Below, piece by piece: positions 1 through 5,937 of a DNA stretch of 6,176 nt. The stretch covers positions 1 to 6,176 of the forward strand of contig QMOE01000161.1 in NCBI GenBank assembly GCA_003648125.1, in the 5' to 3' direction. The stretch is from Chloroflexota bacterium (lineage in GTDB: Bacteria; Chloroflexota; Anaerolineae; B4-G1). Positions within the stretch are counted from its first letter, which is position 1; the number at the start of each line of letters is the position of its first letter. The notes beneath the pieces were generated by a model, which saw only the letters and a list, made by a program, of their open reading frames with translations, did not search any database and was not told the origin of the DNA. Made by a program: the position numbers and the translations under genes.

Positions 1-1053
1 CTTGGCCGAGATGTTGGCGACGTGGTCGGCGATCTCTACCAACTCATCCAGCCGGTCGTAGGGCTGCCATACGATGGATTTGTACGTCTCGGTGATGTGA
101 TGCTCAAAGCGCACCACGTCCTCGAACCCCAAATCGCGCCGAATCTGGGCCGTGATCTCCATCGTCTCGTTGTTGACCGAGTTGTACCAGTTAAAGCCAA
201 TCAGCGGGCTGCTGCCGTCGGGACGGGCGAAGAGCTTGGCCCCGATCAGAGTCCACAACGCAGCGTAGGGATTATCGTTCCCCATGTAGACCGAGATCTT
301 GAACTCGTTATCCACCCCCAACTTGTAGAGCAGGTAAGCCAGGAAGACGGTGCCGGGGTTGATGTTGAGCACCTGCTTGATGCCATAGGTGGTATAATAG
401 TGCAGGAACTCGTCCAGCCACTTGAGCGCGTGATCGTTCGGCTGGCCGACGCCGCCAAAGTAGCCGGTGATCGTCTCCGGGCCGCCCAGGTGGATGTTGG
501 AGCCGTCGGTGCCTTTGGTATCGAGCGTCTCCACGTAACTGGCGCCGACGATCTGCATCGCCGCCGCCACGGCCAGGATGTCACCGTCGGCCACCTGCTC
601 CTTCATCTTGCGCACGCGGATGTAGCGGCCCGGCATCAGTTCGCCCTGCGCGATGGCCTGTTTAGCCTCCGCGATGAGGAAGGGAAAGTACTGCAGCGCG
701 CTGATCTCGAGCGTGACGGCCAGACTGTCGTCGAAGGCCATCGTATCGGCCTTATCTCCCAAGACCTGGCGGCGATAGTCGGCTATGCTGATGAAGGAAT
801 TCTTGTCCCGCTGCTCCTCCAGCCACTTGATGTCGTCCACGTAGGCCGGGGCGACCTCCTTCAGGCGGGCCATCAGATTCGGCAATTGGCGAGCCTCGGC
901 CGCCTGCCGATTGATCTCCTCCGGCGTGCCGTACTTTTCGACCACTTGCAGAAAGGCATTGATCGCCTGGTCGTCCGGGTCGAGCAGCAAAGCATTGATC
1001 TCCTCTACACACGATGACGGAATCTTTAACAAATCTCTGAGATTGTTACCCAT
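1..1053 (-). CDS. Unrecognised protein, 5' part (351 codons), runs off the left edge; possible TIM-barrel enzyme
   Basis: The minus strand is open without a stop from ATG at 1053-1051 to the window edge, giving at least 351 residues; the C-terminus is missing. The start is fixed by AAGGAGGT five bases upstream. I do not recognise the family. Residues 1-80 look helical and acidic/basic (DLLKIPSS, EKYGTPEEIN). From about residue 110, short beta-like stretches alternate with helices: YIRVRKM (144-150), SYVETLDTKGTDGSN (172-186), QVLNINPGT (227-235), FKISVYMGNDNPY (251-263), LIGFNWYNSVNN (284-295) and VVRFEHHITETY (314-324). Polar residues cluster at the strand ends (D178, N185, N232, N259, D260, N288, N291, E317, H318, H319), as in active sites of (beta/alpha)8 barrels; this fold is inference. 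There is one cysteine (C15), no signal peptide and no membrane segment, so a soluble cytoplasmic protein is likely. It is divergent from the kor operon. The complementary strand also carries a long open frame, which I regard as a shadow. Confidence 0.85.
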   Translation of the reverse strand, partial: MGNNLRDLLKIPSSCVEEINALLLDPDDQAINAFLQVVEKYGTPEEINRQAAEARQLPNLMARLKEVAPAYVDDIKWLEEQRDKNSFISIADYRRQVLGDKADTMAFDDSLAVTLEISALQYFPFLIAEAKQAIAQGELMPGRYIRVRKMKEQVADGDILAVAAAMQIVGASYVETLDTKGTDGSNIHLGGPETITGYFGGVGQPNDHALKWLDEFLHYYTTYGIKQVLNINPGTVFLAYLLYKLGVDNEFKISVYMGNDNPYAALWTLIGAKLFARPDGSSPLIGFNWYNSVNNETMEITAQIRRDLGFEDVVRFEHHITETYKSIVWQPYDRLDELVEIADHVANISAK

Positions 1054-1058
1054 ATCGC

Positions 1059-1066
1059 ACCTCCTT
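1059..1066 (-). promoter_or_regulatory. Ribosome binding site of the left-hand minus-strand gene
   Basis: On the minus strand this reads AAGGAGGT, a near-complete Shine-Dalgarno sequence, followed by five bases (GCGAT) and ATG. It decides the start of a gene whose end lies outside the window, and argues that the minus-strand frame, not the opposing plus-strand frame, is the translated one. Confidence 0.85.
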
Positions 1067-1069
1067 GAT

Positions 1070-1089
1070 TGATACTCCTCATGATACTC
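1070..1089. repeat. Two direct copies of TGATACTC, 12-bp period
   Basis: TGATACTC occurs at 1070-1077 and again at 1082-1089, directly upstream of the minus-strand gene. On the minus strand each copy reads GAGTATCA, so the upper copy overlaps the suggested -10 box (TATCAT) and the lower one lies near the start of transcription. It could be an operator or chance repetition of a -10-like sequence. Confidence 0.3.
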
Positions 1090-1108
1090 AATATGGGGCA
1101 AAATGCAA
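1081..1108 (-). promoter_or_regulatory. Possible promoter of the left-hand minus-strand gene
   Basis: On the minus strand TATCAT (1086-1081) matches the sigma-70 -10 consensus at five of six positions. A weak -35 candidate, TTGCAT (1108-1103; three of six), lies 16 bases upstream. Transcription would start near 1074, giving a leader of about 20 bases that includes the ribosome binding site. The -35 is poor, so the assignment is tentative. Confidence 0.35.
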
Positions 1109-1125
1109 ATCGGCAACCGTCCTCC

Positions 1126-1162
1126 TGACAAACGTCACCGCGTGGAGCTGTACAAACGGTAC
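1126..1162. promoter_or_regulatory. Paired ACAAACG motifs upstream of the kor promoter, possible regulator sites
   Basis: The heptamer ACAAACG appears at 1128-1134 and 1152-1158, 24 bp apart. Each copy is framed by a short inverted pair: TGAC/GTCA (1126-1137) and GTAC/GTAC (1150-1162). The sites lie roughly 40-70 bp upstream of the predicted kor transcription start, where activators often bind. No known regulator motif is recognised. Confidence 0.3.
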
Positions 1163-1191
1163 TGGTCAAAAACATAGCTTTATAGGATAAT
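1163..1191 (+). promoter_or_regulatory. Predicted sigma-70-type promoter of the korDABC operon
   Basis: TGGTCA (1163-1168, four of six to TTGACA) is followed after exactly 17 bases by GATAAT (1186-1191, five of six to TATAAT). The spacer is AT-rich. Predicted transcription start is near 1198, giving a leader of about 26 bases that contains the korD ribosome binding site. No competing promoter is seen inside the operon, where all genes overlap. Confidence 0.6.
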
Positions 1192-1204
1192 GGCAGCAAC
1201 TCTG

Positions 1205-1212
1205 AAGGAGGT
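1205..1212 (+). promoter_or_regulatory. Ribosome binding site of korD
   Basis: AAGGAGGT lies 11 bases before the GTG at 1224, a slightly long spacing. No other in-frame ATG, GTG or TTG lies closer, and ATG at 1234 is out of frame, so this site supports the GTG start. Confidence 0.75.
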
Positions 1213-1223
1213 CAAATAAACAA

Positions 1224-1484
1224 GTGAGCGCAGATGATTCGGAAAACGTAAAAAAGAAAAAGCGAAAACTGCCGCGCGGCCGCGTGACCGTCTTTCCCAA
1301 CTGGTGTAAAGGCTGCGGGCTGTGCGTCGAATTTTGTCCGGCCGGGGTATTGGAACAAGGGAATGACGGGCGGGTCATCGTCGCCCACCCGGAGAAATGC
1401 ACCGCCTGCCGCTGGTGCGAGTTGCACTGCCCGGACTTTGCCATCTTTGTGGCCGATATTGAGCCGGAGGAGGAAACGAAATGA
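1224..1484 (+). CDS. korD: 2-oxoacid:ferredoxin oxidoreductase delta subunit (2x[4Fe-4S] ferredoxin), KorD
   Basis: An 86-residue electron-transfer subunit of a 2-oxoacid (probably 2-oxoglutarate):ferredoxin oxidoreductase; it passes electrons from the catalytic subunits to free ferredoxin in the cytoplasm. Two bacterial-ferredoxin cluster motifs are complete: C28-K-G-C31-G-L-C34-x3-C38-P and C59-T-A-C62-R-W-C65-x3-C69-P, for two [4Fe-4S] clusters. Length is typical for a stand-alone delta subunit. The N-terminus carries a lysine/arginine block (KKKKRKLPRGR, 10-20) before the fold, probably a docking or charge-balancing tail. It starts at GTG with a strong upstream ribosome binding site and is first in the operon. 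Its stop overlaps the korA start in an ATGA, implying translational coupling. The C-terminus is acidic (EPEEET). Identification is firm from the cysteine pattern plus context; the exact 2-oxoacid cannot be read from this subunit. Confidence 0.93.
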   Translation: MSADDSENVKKKKRKLPRGRVTVFPNWCKGCGLCVEFCPAGVLEQGNDGRVIVAHPEKCTACRWCELHCPDFAIFVADIEPEEETK

Positions 1485-2626
1485 CCGCGAAACCAGTCGC
1501 CAGACTGATGCAGGGGGACGAGGCCTGCGCCGAGGGGGCCATCGCCGCCGGCTGCCGCTTCTTCGCCGGCTACCCCATCACGCCGGCCACCGAGATCGCC
1601 GAGGTGCTGTCCCGGCGGCTGCCCCAGGTGGGCGGCAAGTTCATCCAGATGGAGGACGAGATCGGCTCTATCGCCGCCATCATCGGCGCTTCGGTGGGCG
1701 GGGCCAAATCGCTGACCGCCACCTCCGGCCCCGGCTTTAGCTTGATGCAAGAGAACATCGGCTACGCCGCAATGGCCGAGATACCGTGCGTCATCGTGAA
1801 CGTGCAGCGGCTGGGGCCTTCGACCGGCCGGCCAACCAGCCCCTCCCAGGGGGACGTGATGCAAGCCCGCTGGGGCACGCACGGCGATCATCCCATCATC
1901 GTCCTTTCTCCTTCCTCCGTCCGCGAGACATTCGATCTGACAACACGGGCATTCTATTTTTCCGAAAAGTACTGCACACCGGTGATCCTGCTGATGGACG
2001 AGGTGATCGGCCACATGCGGGAGCGAGTCGTGCTGCCCGATTACGAGACCGTCGAGCGGGCGGAGCGCGCCGGGACGACTGTGCCGCCGGAGTGGTACAA
2101 GCCCTACGAGAACTTTCCCAGCGACGTGCCACCGCTGGTGCCCTTTGGCGAGGGGTACCGCTACCACATCACCGGCCTGCACCACGACGAGCGCGGGTAT
2201 CCAACCAACCGGCTGGACGAGGTTCAGCCCTGGCTAGAGCGCATCTTCCGCAAGATAGACCGCAGCCTCTCGGATATTCTGCTCTACGACGAGGACGGCG
2301 TCGAGGATGCCGATGTGGTGGTGATCGCCTACGGAGTCACAGCCCGCTCTTCCCGCCACGCCGTCGAGATGGCGCGGGAGCGGGGGCGCAAGGTCGGCTT
2401 CCTCAAACTAGAGACGCTCTGGCCCTTCGCCGAGGAAATCGTGGAGCAGGCTGCCGCTCAGGCCAGTTGCATCGTGGTGCCGGAGCTAAACCTGGGTCAA
2501 CTGGTGCTGGAGGTAGAACGGGTGATCGGGCGAGACAAGGTGCTGCGGGTCAACCGGGCAGACGGAGAGATGATCAAACCGGCGGAGATACTAAAAGCCA
2601 TCGAGGAATGCGAATGGACAAGATAA
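1481..2626 (+). CDS. korA: 2-oxoacid:ferredoxin oxidoreductase alpha subunit, KorA
   Basis: A 381-residue alpha subunit of a thiamine-diphosphate 2-oxoacid:ferredoxin oxidoreductase; with KorB it decarboxylates the 2-oxoacid (likely 2-oxoglutarate to succinyl-CoA, reversible). The N-terminal pyrimidine-binding domain shows GYPITPATE (30-38), EDEIGSIAAIIGAS (58-71) with the glutamate expected to activate the cofactor, TSGPGFSLM (81-89) and QRLGPSTGRPT (109-119). The last is a variant of the more usual GGPSTGLPT. The C-terminal transketolase-C-like domain has VVIAYGVTARSSR (about 285-297) and PELNLGQL. Full length for a stand-alone alpha subunit, without a fused gamma domain, as expected because korC is separate. 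GGAGGAGG at 1466-1473 lies seven bases before ATG. It overlaps korD by 4 bases and korB by 13. Related enzymes use branched-chain or aryl 2-oxoacids, so substrate is inferred from the D-A-B-C gene set rather than shown. Confidence 0.93.
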   Translation: MTAKPVARLMQGDEACAEGAIAAGCRFFAGYPITPATEIAEVLSRRLPQVGGKFIQMEDEIGSIAAIIGASVGGAKSLTATSGPGFSLMQENIGYAAMAEIPCVIVNVQRLGPSTGRPTSPSQGDVMQARWGTHGDHPIIVLSPSSVRETFDLTTRAFYFSEKYCTPVILLMDEVIGHMRERVVLPDYETVERAERAGTTVPPEWYKPYENFPSDVPPLVPFGEGYRYHITGLHHDERGYPTNRLDEVQPWLERIFRKIDRSLSDILLYDEDGVEDADVVVIAYGVTARSSRHAVEMARERGRKVGFLKLETLWPFAEEIVEQAAAQASCIVVPELNLGQLVLEVERVIGRDKVLRVNRADGEMIKPAEILKAIEECEWTR

Positions 2627-3468
2627 CCAAGACACCGCGCGAATCACGGATACACGAGCGCTATCTGCGCCACCACAAGAAATTCCCCAACGTCTGGTGC
2701 GCCGGCTGCGGCATCGGCATCGTCCTGGGGGCCATCATCCGCGCGGTGGACAGCCTACAATTGGACAAGGACAACATAGCAATGATCTCTGGCATCGGTT
2801 GCACGGGACGCATGCCGGTCTATGTGGACTTTAACACGATGCACACCACTCACGGCCGGGCGCTGGCCTTTGCCACCGGGCTAAAGATGGTGCGCCCGGA
2901 GATGAAGGTGATCGTGGTGATGGGTGACGGCGACGCGCTGGCTATCGGCGGCAACCACTTTATCCACGCCGCCCGGCGGAACATCGGGCTGACCGCTATC
3001 GTGGTCAACAATTCCACCTACGGGATGACTGGCGGCCAGTACTCACCCACCACGCCCACCGGCGTGCTGGCGGCGACCGCCCCCTACGGCCACATCGAGC
3101 AGCCCTTCCACATCGCCGAACTGGCGGCAGCAGCACGCGCCGCCTTCGCCGCCCGCAGCACGGTCTATCACGTGAAGGAATTGGAAAAGTACATCGCCCA
3201 TGCCATCGTCAAAGACGGCTTCTCGGTGGTCGAAGCAATGAGTTATTGTCACACGACACTGGGCCGGCTGAATCACTGGGGCACCGCCCCTGATATGATG
3301 CGCCGCCTCAAGGAGCAGAGCATCACCTGCAAGCAGGCCGAAAAGATGAGCGAGGAAGAGAAGCAGGCCAAGATCATCCGGGGCGTGTTTGCCGACCGAG
3401 ACATCCCAGAGTATACGCGGCTCTACGACCAGGTCATCGAACGAGCGCAAAAGGAGGCGGCCCAATGA
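2614..3468 (+). CDS. korB: 2-oxoacid:ferredoxin oxidoreductase beta subunit, KorB
   Basis: A 284-residue beta subunit that binds the diphosphate part of thiamine diphosphate and the [4Fe-4S] cluster next to it. WCAGCG (28-33), IGCTGR (60-65) and SYC (209-211) supply C29, C32, C62 and C211. Their spacing agrees with the four cluster ligands known in this family. The Mg-diphosphate site is GDGDALAIGGNH (103-114) followed by NNSTYGMTGGQ (131-141). Length is usual for KorB. I chose ATG at 2614, with GAGG at 2603-2606 seven bases upstream. ATG at 2608 is also in frame and would add only two residues. The frame is open much further upstream (to 1786), but that part lies wholly inside korA and reads as arginine-rich, low-complexity shadow. 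It overlaps korA by 13 bases and korC by 4 (ATGA), so coupled translation is likely. Confidence 0.94.
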   Translation: MDKITKTPRESRIHERYLRHHKKFPNVWCAGCGIGIVLGAIIRAVDSLQLDKDNIAMISGIGCTGRMPVYVDFNTMHTTHGRALAFATGLKMVRPEMKVIVVMGDGDALAIGGNHFIHAARRNIGLTAIVVNNSTYGMTGGQYSPTTPTGVLAATAPYGHIEQPFHIAELAAAARAAFAARSTVYHVKELEKYIAHAIVKDGFSVVEAMSYCHTTLGRLNHWGTAPDMMRRLKEQSITCKQAEKMSEEEKQAKIIRGVFADRDIPEYTRLYDQVIERAQKEAAQ

Positions 3469-3992
3469 GCGAGCGTTACGAGGTACGGCTGGCTGGCACC
3501 GGCGGACAGGGCGCTATCCTGGCCGGCATTCTGCTGGCCGAGGCGGCAATCCGGGACGGCAAGAACGTCGTCCAGAGTCAATCGTATGGCCCGGAGGCAC
3601 GCGGGGGGGCCAGCCGGGCCGAGGTGGTGATCTCGGACGAGGAAATCTATTACCCCAAGGTGATCCAGCCCGACATCACGCTCTGCATGAGCCAGGAGGC
3701 GTGCGACAAGTACGGCCGGCAGATGCGCAAAGACGGGACGTTGATCCTGGACGATTGCCACGTCACCCGCGCGCCGACAACGCAGGCTGCGCATGCATCG
3801 CTGACTACCATAGCACGGGATGTGACCGGGCGGGAGATCGTCGCCAACGTGGTAGGGCTGGGGTTGCTGGTTGGGCTGACCGGGATCGTATCCCGCGAGT
3901 CGCTGGAGGCGGCGGTGCGGGAGCGCGCCCCGCGAGGGACGGAGGAGATCAACCTGAAGGCGCTGGCGGCGGGGTTCGAGGCCGCGCAGTAG
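3465..3992 (+). CDS. korC: 2-oxoacid:ferredoxin oxidoreductase gamma subunit, KorC
   Basis: A 175-residue gamma subunit, the domain that in this enzyme family takes part in CoA binding and acyl transfer; it completes the cytoplasmic KorDABC complex. Characteristic motifs are AGTGGQGAILAG (10-21), a glycine-rich loop, and QSYGPEARGGASRAEV (39-54). These are followed by DEEIYYPKV and an alternating strand/helix core ending in VVGLGLLVGLTG. Length is normal for a stand-alone gamma subunit. AAGGAGG at 3451-3457 lies seven bases before ATG, and the start overlaps the korB stop in an ATGA. It is the last gene of the operon. Its stop codon, TAG at 3990-3992, abuts and shares a base with the first unit of a palindromic repeat array. 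Other 2-oxoacid oxidoreductases have similar gamma subunits, so substrate is not decided here. Confidence 0.93.
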   Translation: MSERYEVRLAGTGGQGAILAGILLAEAAIRDGKNVVQSQSYGPEARGGASRAEVVISDEEIYYPKVIQPDITLCMSQEACDKYGRQMRKDGTLILDDCHVTRAPTTQAAHASLTTIARDVTGREIVANVVGLGLLVGLTGIVSRESLEAAVRERAPRGTEEINLKALAAGFEAAQ

Positions 3993-4138
3993 GGGCGATC
4001 CGATAAGTAGGGGCGAGGCAGTGCCTCGCCCTTACGACAAGGGGCGATCCGGTAAGTAGGGACGATCCAGTGCCTCGTCCTTACGACAAGGGGCGATCCG
4101 ATAAGTAGGGGCGAGGCAGTGCCTCGCCCCTACAGCAT
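3992..4138. repeat. Three tandem 49-bp units, each with a 29-bp palindrome, between convergent genes
   Basis: Units lie at 3992-4040, 4041-4089 and 4090-4138. Each begins GGGGCGATCC and contains an inverted repeat at 4007-4035, 4056-4084 and 4105-4133. The third palindrome is perfect: 14-bp arms, GTAGGGGCGAGGCA and its complement, around one G. The first has one wobble-type mismatch. The second carries a paired G-to-A and C-to-T change that keeps a base pair, plus two adjacent mismatches. Units 1 and 3 are identical over their first 40 bases; unit 3 diverges only in its last nine. The array fills the space between korC and the convergent phosphodiesterase gene and overlaps the stop of each. 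As RNA, every unit could fold into a GC-rich hairpin on either strand. No T-run follows, so it is not a classical terminator, although it may still stop transcription or protect 3' ends. The arrangement resembles REP-type intergenic palindromes. Confidence 0.9.
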
Positions 4139-5836
4139 AAAATAGGGATACAAGTCCTGCGCGTCGTTCAACGTCTCGGATACCAGCGGGCGCTCTGGCG
4201 GCCAGGCGATAAAGGGTTGTCCCTGCGGCCCGCCCAATCCCCCGTGTGTTCCCGCCTGTTTCTCGAAAGTCACAACTTTTCCGTTTGGTTCCACCGCCCC
4301 CAACACGATCAAGTCACCAGAGTGGGGAAAGTGGGCCAGACGGTGAATCTGAGCCGCAGCATAGGACATATCGCCGAACTGCGCCAGCGGATGCGGCCAC
4401 TCCACGGCCTCACGCCCCTCCCCGATGACCAATGTGCCTCCCTCGTGCCCCATCACGACCGTCCTCTCTCCCGCCCGTCCGATAAGCACACCGATGCCAG
4501 TATCTGCGAGCAGGCTATTCAGCAACTGCGGGTACAACAGTATCACTTCTATCAAGTCGAGCGGACGCGGGCTGATGTTAAAATAGACGTGGGCCAGCGG
4601 CCCGGAGGGGGAAACGACGACATCCCGCTGCCGCCCCAGGTCGTAATCCAGGGGGTGGGACGGCAACACACGCCGACCCAGGTAACGTCGGGCGACGGCG
4701 ATCACCCGGCGCAAGCGAGGCGCAAAGCGGCACTCTAAACCCCGCAACTCGTCCAACAGATAGCGTGTCTTTTCCTCCGACTGAATGTAACTATCCACTC
4801 GCTCGTCCACAGACAGTTCTGCCCCAATCTGCGCGAGGATGTGCTGCCCCAGACTGGCTCCGCTGCGCCAGCTAAAAGGCACGGAGGGAGAATTCCCGTG
4901 GTCGGAGAGAATGTAGAGATCGTACTCTCGCCGCCGATAGCGAGCGCACATGCGATTGATTTGATGGATGCGCTTATCCACGCCCTGCAGGACACGGAAG
5001 GCCGCCCGGTGATCCGGCCCCAGCTTGTGGGCCGCCTCGTCGTAACTGTTATAGTTGGCGTAAATGGCCGGAGCGCGGCGGTAGATGTCCAACATCATGC
5101 CAAAGGTCTGCGCCTCGGTCAGCAGTGCATCGCTGGCCGCGTGTAGCAGAGGGGAAAAGAGGTCCAAGGGGCTGAGGACACTGGGGCGCGCCAGTGCGAC
5201 CAATCGGCGGCCCAGATTGACCAGGTAGCCCTTGGTGGTCAATCCCAGGACGCGCAGCACGCGAAATGGGCTGAGCAGGAACAGCAGGAACAGGCCCATT
5301 CCCCGCGCGCTCTCGAAGAAACGATGGGGGTTGAGCGCGCTGAGGGTAAAGAGCGCCAGGTCGGCGTCGCCATCAAAGATGCTGACGTAGCAGGAGCCAC
5401 CGCGCAGGATACCTGGATGGCCCCGGCTGATGCGGGCGCGCATGGTTTGTACATCATCGGGCCGCCTGGCCGTCATCACCTGCCCCCGTTCCTTCTCGTA
5501 CCAGCGGAAACCGGGAATATCGAAGCGATTGCCGAACATGATGCCGGCCTGGACTGCCGGGGTGGTGCTGGGCAGCCCACAGCGCCAGGGAGATACAGCC
5601 AGGCTCCGTTCGGCCAGCAAGCGGCTCAGGTGAGGCATATAACCGGCGGCGAGCGCTTGCATCAGGTGGTCGTAGGAGAGGCCGTCAATCTGGATGATGA
5701 TGAATCCCCGCCGCCGGGCCGGGCTGGCTTGAGGCCGGCCCAAACGCCGGGCCATCGTGCCATACTTGCGCGTGTAGTAGACATCGACGAGCACGCCGAC
5801 TAGGTCGAGGGTGCGCCGTGCAAACCAGGTGGACAT
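4130..5836 (-). CDS. Alkaline-phosphatase-superfamily phosphodiesterase/phosphatase (type I phosphodiesterase-like)
   Basis: A 568-residue metal-dependent phosphoester hydrolase of the alkaline phosphatase superfamily, nearest to the nucleotide pyrophosphatase/phosphodiesterase group. Visible metal-site elements, in order: QIDGLSYD with D51; GLPSTTPAVQAGIMFG (87-102) with the nucleophile threonine (T91 or T92); YNSYDEAAHKLGP (262-274) with D266 and H270; LSDHG (310-314) with D312 and H313; and GTHGG (529-533) with H531. Between nucleophile and second metal motif lies a long insert with a hydrophobic stretch (GLFLLFLLSP, 181-190) that may touch the membrane. No clear signal peptide is seen. 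The chosen start is the ATG at 5836, with GGGAGGT upstream. A longer frame starting at TTG 5959 would begin upstream of the predicted promoter and is rejected. It is convergent to korC, and its TAG stop lies inside the repeat palindrome. Substrate is unknown (nucleotide, phospholipid or glycan phosphate are all possible). Confidence 0.85.
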   Translation of the reverse strand: MSTWFARRTLDLVGVLVDVYYTRKYGTMARRLGRPQASPARRRGFIIIQIDGLSYDHLMQALAAGYMPHLSRLLAERSLAVSPWRCGLPSTTPAVQAGIMFGNRFDIPGFRWYEKERGQVMTARRPDDVQTMRARISRGHPGILRGGSCYVSIFDGDADLALFTLSALNPHRFFESARGMGLFLLFLLSPFRVLRVLGLTTKGYLVNLGRRLVALARPSVLSPLDLFSPLLHAASDALLTEAQTFGMMLDIYRRAPAIYANYNSYDEAAHKLGPDHRAAFRVLQGVDKRIHQINRMCARYRRREYDLYILSDHGNSPSVPFSWRSGASLGQHILAQIGAELSVDERVDSYIQSEEKTRYLLDELRGLECRFAPRLRRVIAVARRYLGRRVLPSHPLDYDLGRQRDVVVSPSGPLAHVYFNISPRPLDLIEVILLYPQLLNSLLADTGIGVLIGRAGERTVVMGHEGGTLVIGEGREAVEWPHPLAQFGDMSYAAAQIHRLAHFPHSGDLIVLGAVEPNGKVVTFEKQAGTHGGLGGPQGQPFIAWPPERPLVSETLNDAQDLYPYFML

Positions 5837-5849
5837 CGCCGAAACATTT

Positions 5850-5856
5850 ACCTCCC
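5850..5856 (-). promoter_or_regulatory. Ribosome binding site of the phosphodiesterase gene
   Basis: The minus strand reads GGGAGGT here, 13 bases before ATG 5836. The spacing is long, but no in-frame alternative start lies between. It supports the shorter 568-residue protein. Confidence 0.6.
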
Positions 5857-5872
5857 GTGCATCAGGATGCAC
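5857..5872. promoter_or_regulatory. Perfect 16-bp palindrome in the phosphodiesterase leader, possible operator or hairpin
   Basis: GTGCATC-AG-GATGCAC has 7-bp perfect arms. It lies about 30-45 bases downstream of the predicted transcription start and directly abuts the ribosome binding site. It could be a dimeric repressor site, or as RNA a short hairpin (5-bp stem, 6-base loop) close to the ribosome binding site. No known regulator motif is recognised. Confidence 0.45.
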
Positions 5873-5908
5873 TAGAATTTGTCGCCGCTCGAGTTTTCGT
5901 ACCCGATC

Positions 5909-5937
5909 AGTATACCAAGTTTGAGCCGATTTGTCAC
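5909..5937 (-). promoter_or_regulatory. Predicted sigma-70-type promoter of the phosphodiesterase gene, with extended -10
   Basis: On the minus strand GTGACA (5937-5932, five of six to TTGACA) is followed after exactly 17 bases by TATACT (5914-5909, five of six). TGG precedes the hexamer, giving an extended -10. Transcription would start near 5902, leaving a leader of about 65 bases to ATG 5836. The in-frame TTG at 5959 is upstream of this promoter, which favours the shorter protein. Confidence 0.65.

Noticed and set aside
22..1017. 331-codon open frame on the plus strand
   Set aside because: It lies antisense to the left-hand minus-strand gene, has no good ribosome binding site, and reads as valine/arginine/histidine-rich sequence without family motifs. 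The minus frame has a strong ribosome binding site and a protein-like composition.
1166..2185. 339-codon open frame on the minus strand
   Set aside because: It opposes korD and korA, whose products are clearly recognised. It arises from GC-rich third positions, and its product lacks any domain signature.
1786..2613. Upstream extension of the korB frame
   Set aside because: It is open and in frame with korB but wholly inside korA, arginine- and alanine-rich, and without family similarity. The KorB fold begins after the ATG at 2614, so this is neither a fusion nor an extra gene.
3389..4006. 205-codon plus-strand frame over korC
   Set aside because: It overlaps korC in another frame and yields a low-complexity glycine/arginine-rich product; korC carries the recognised motifs.
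4007..4133. Classical intrinsic terminator between the convergent genes
   Set aside because: The hairpins are strong, but neither strand has a T-run after them. A termination role is possible but not supported by the standard signature.
3992..4138. CRISPR array
   Set aside because: The three units are direct tandem copies with no variable spacers between repeats, and the units themselves are palindromic throughout.
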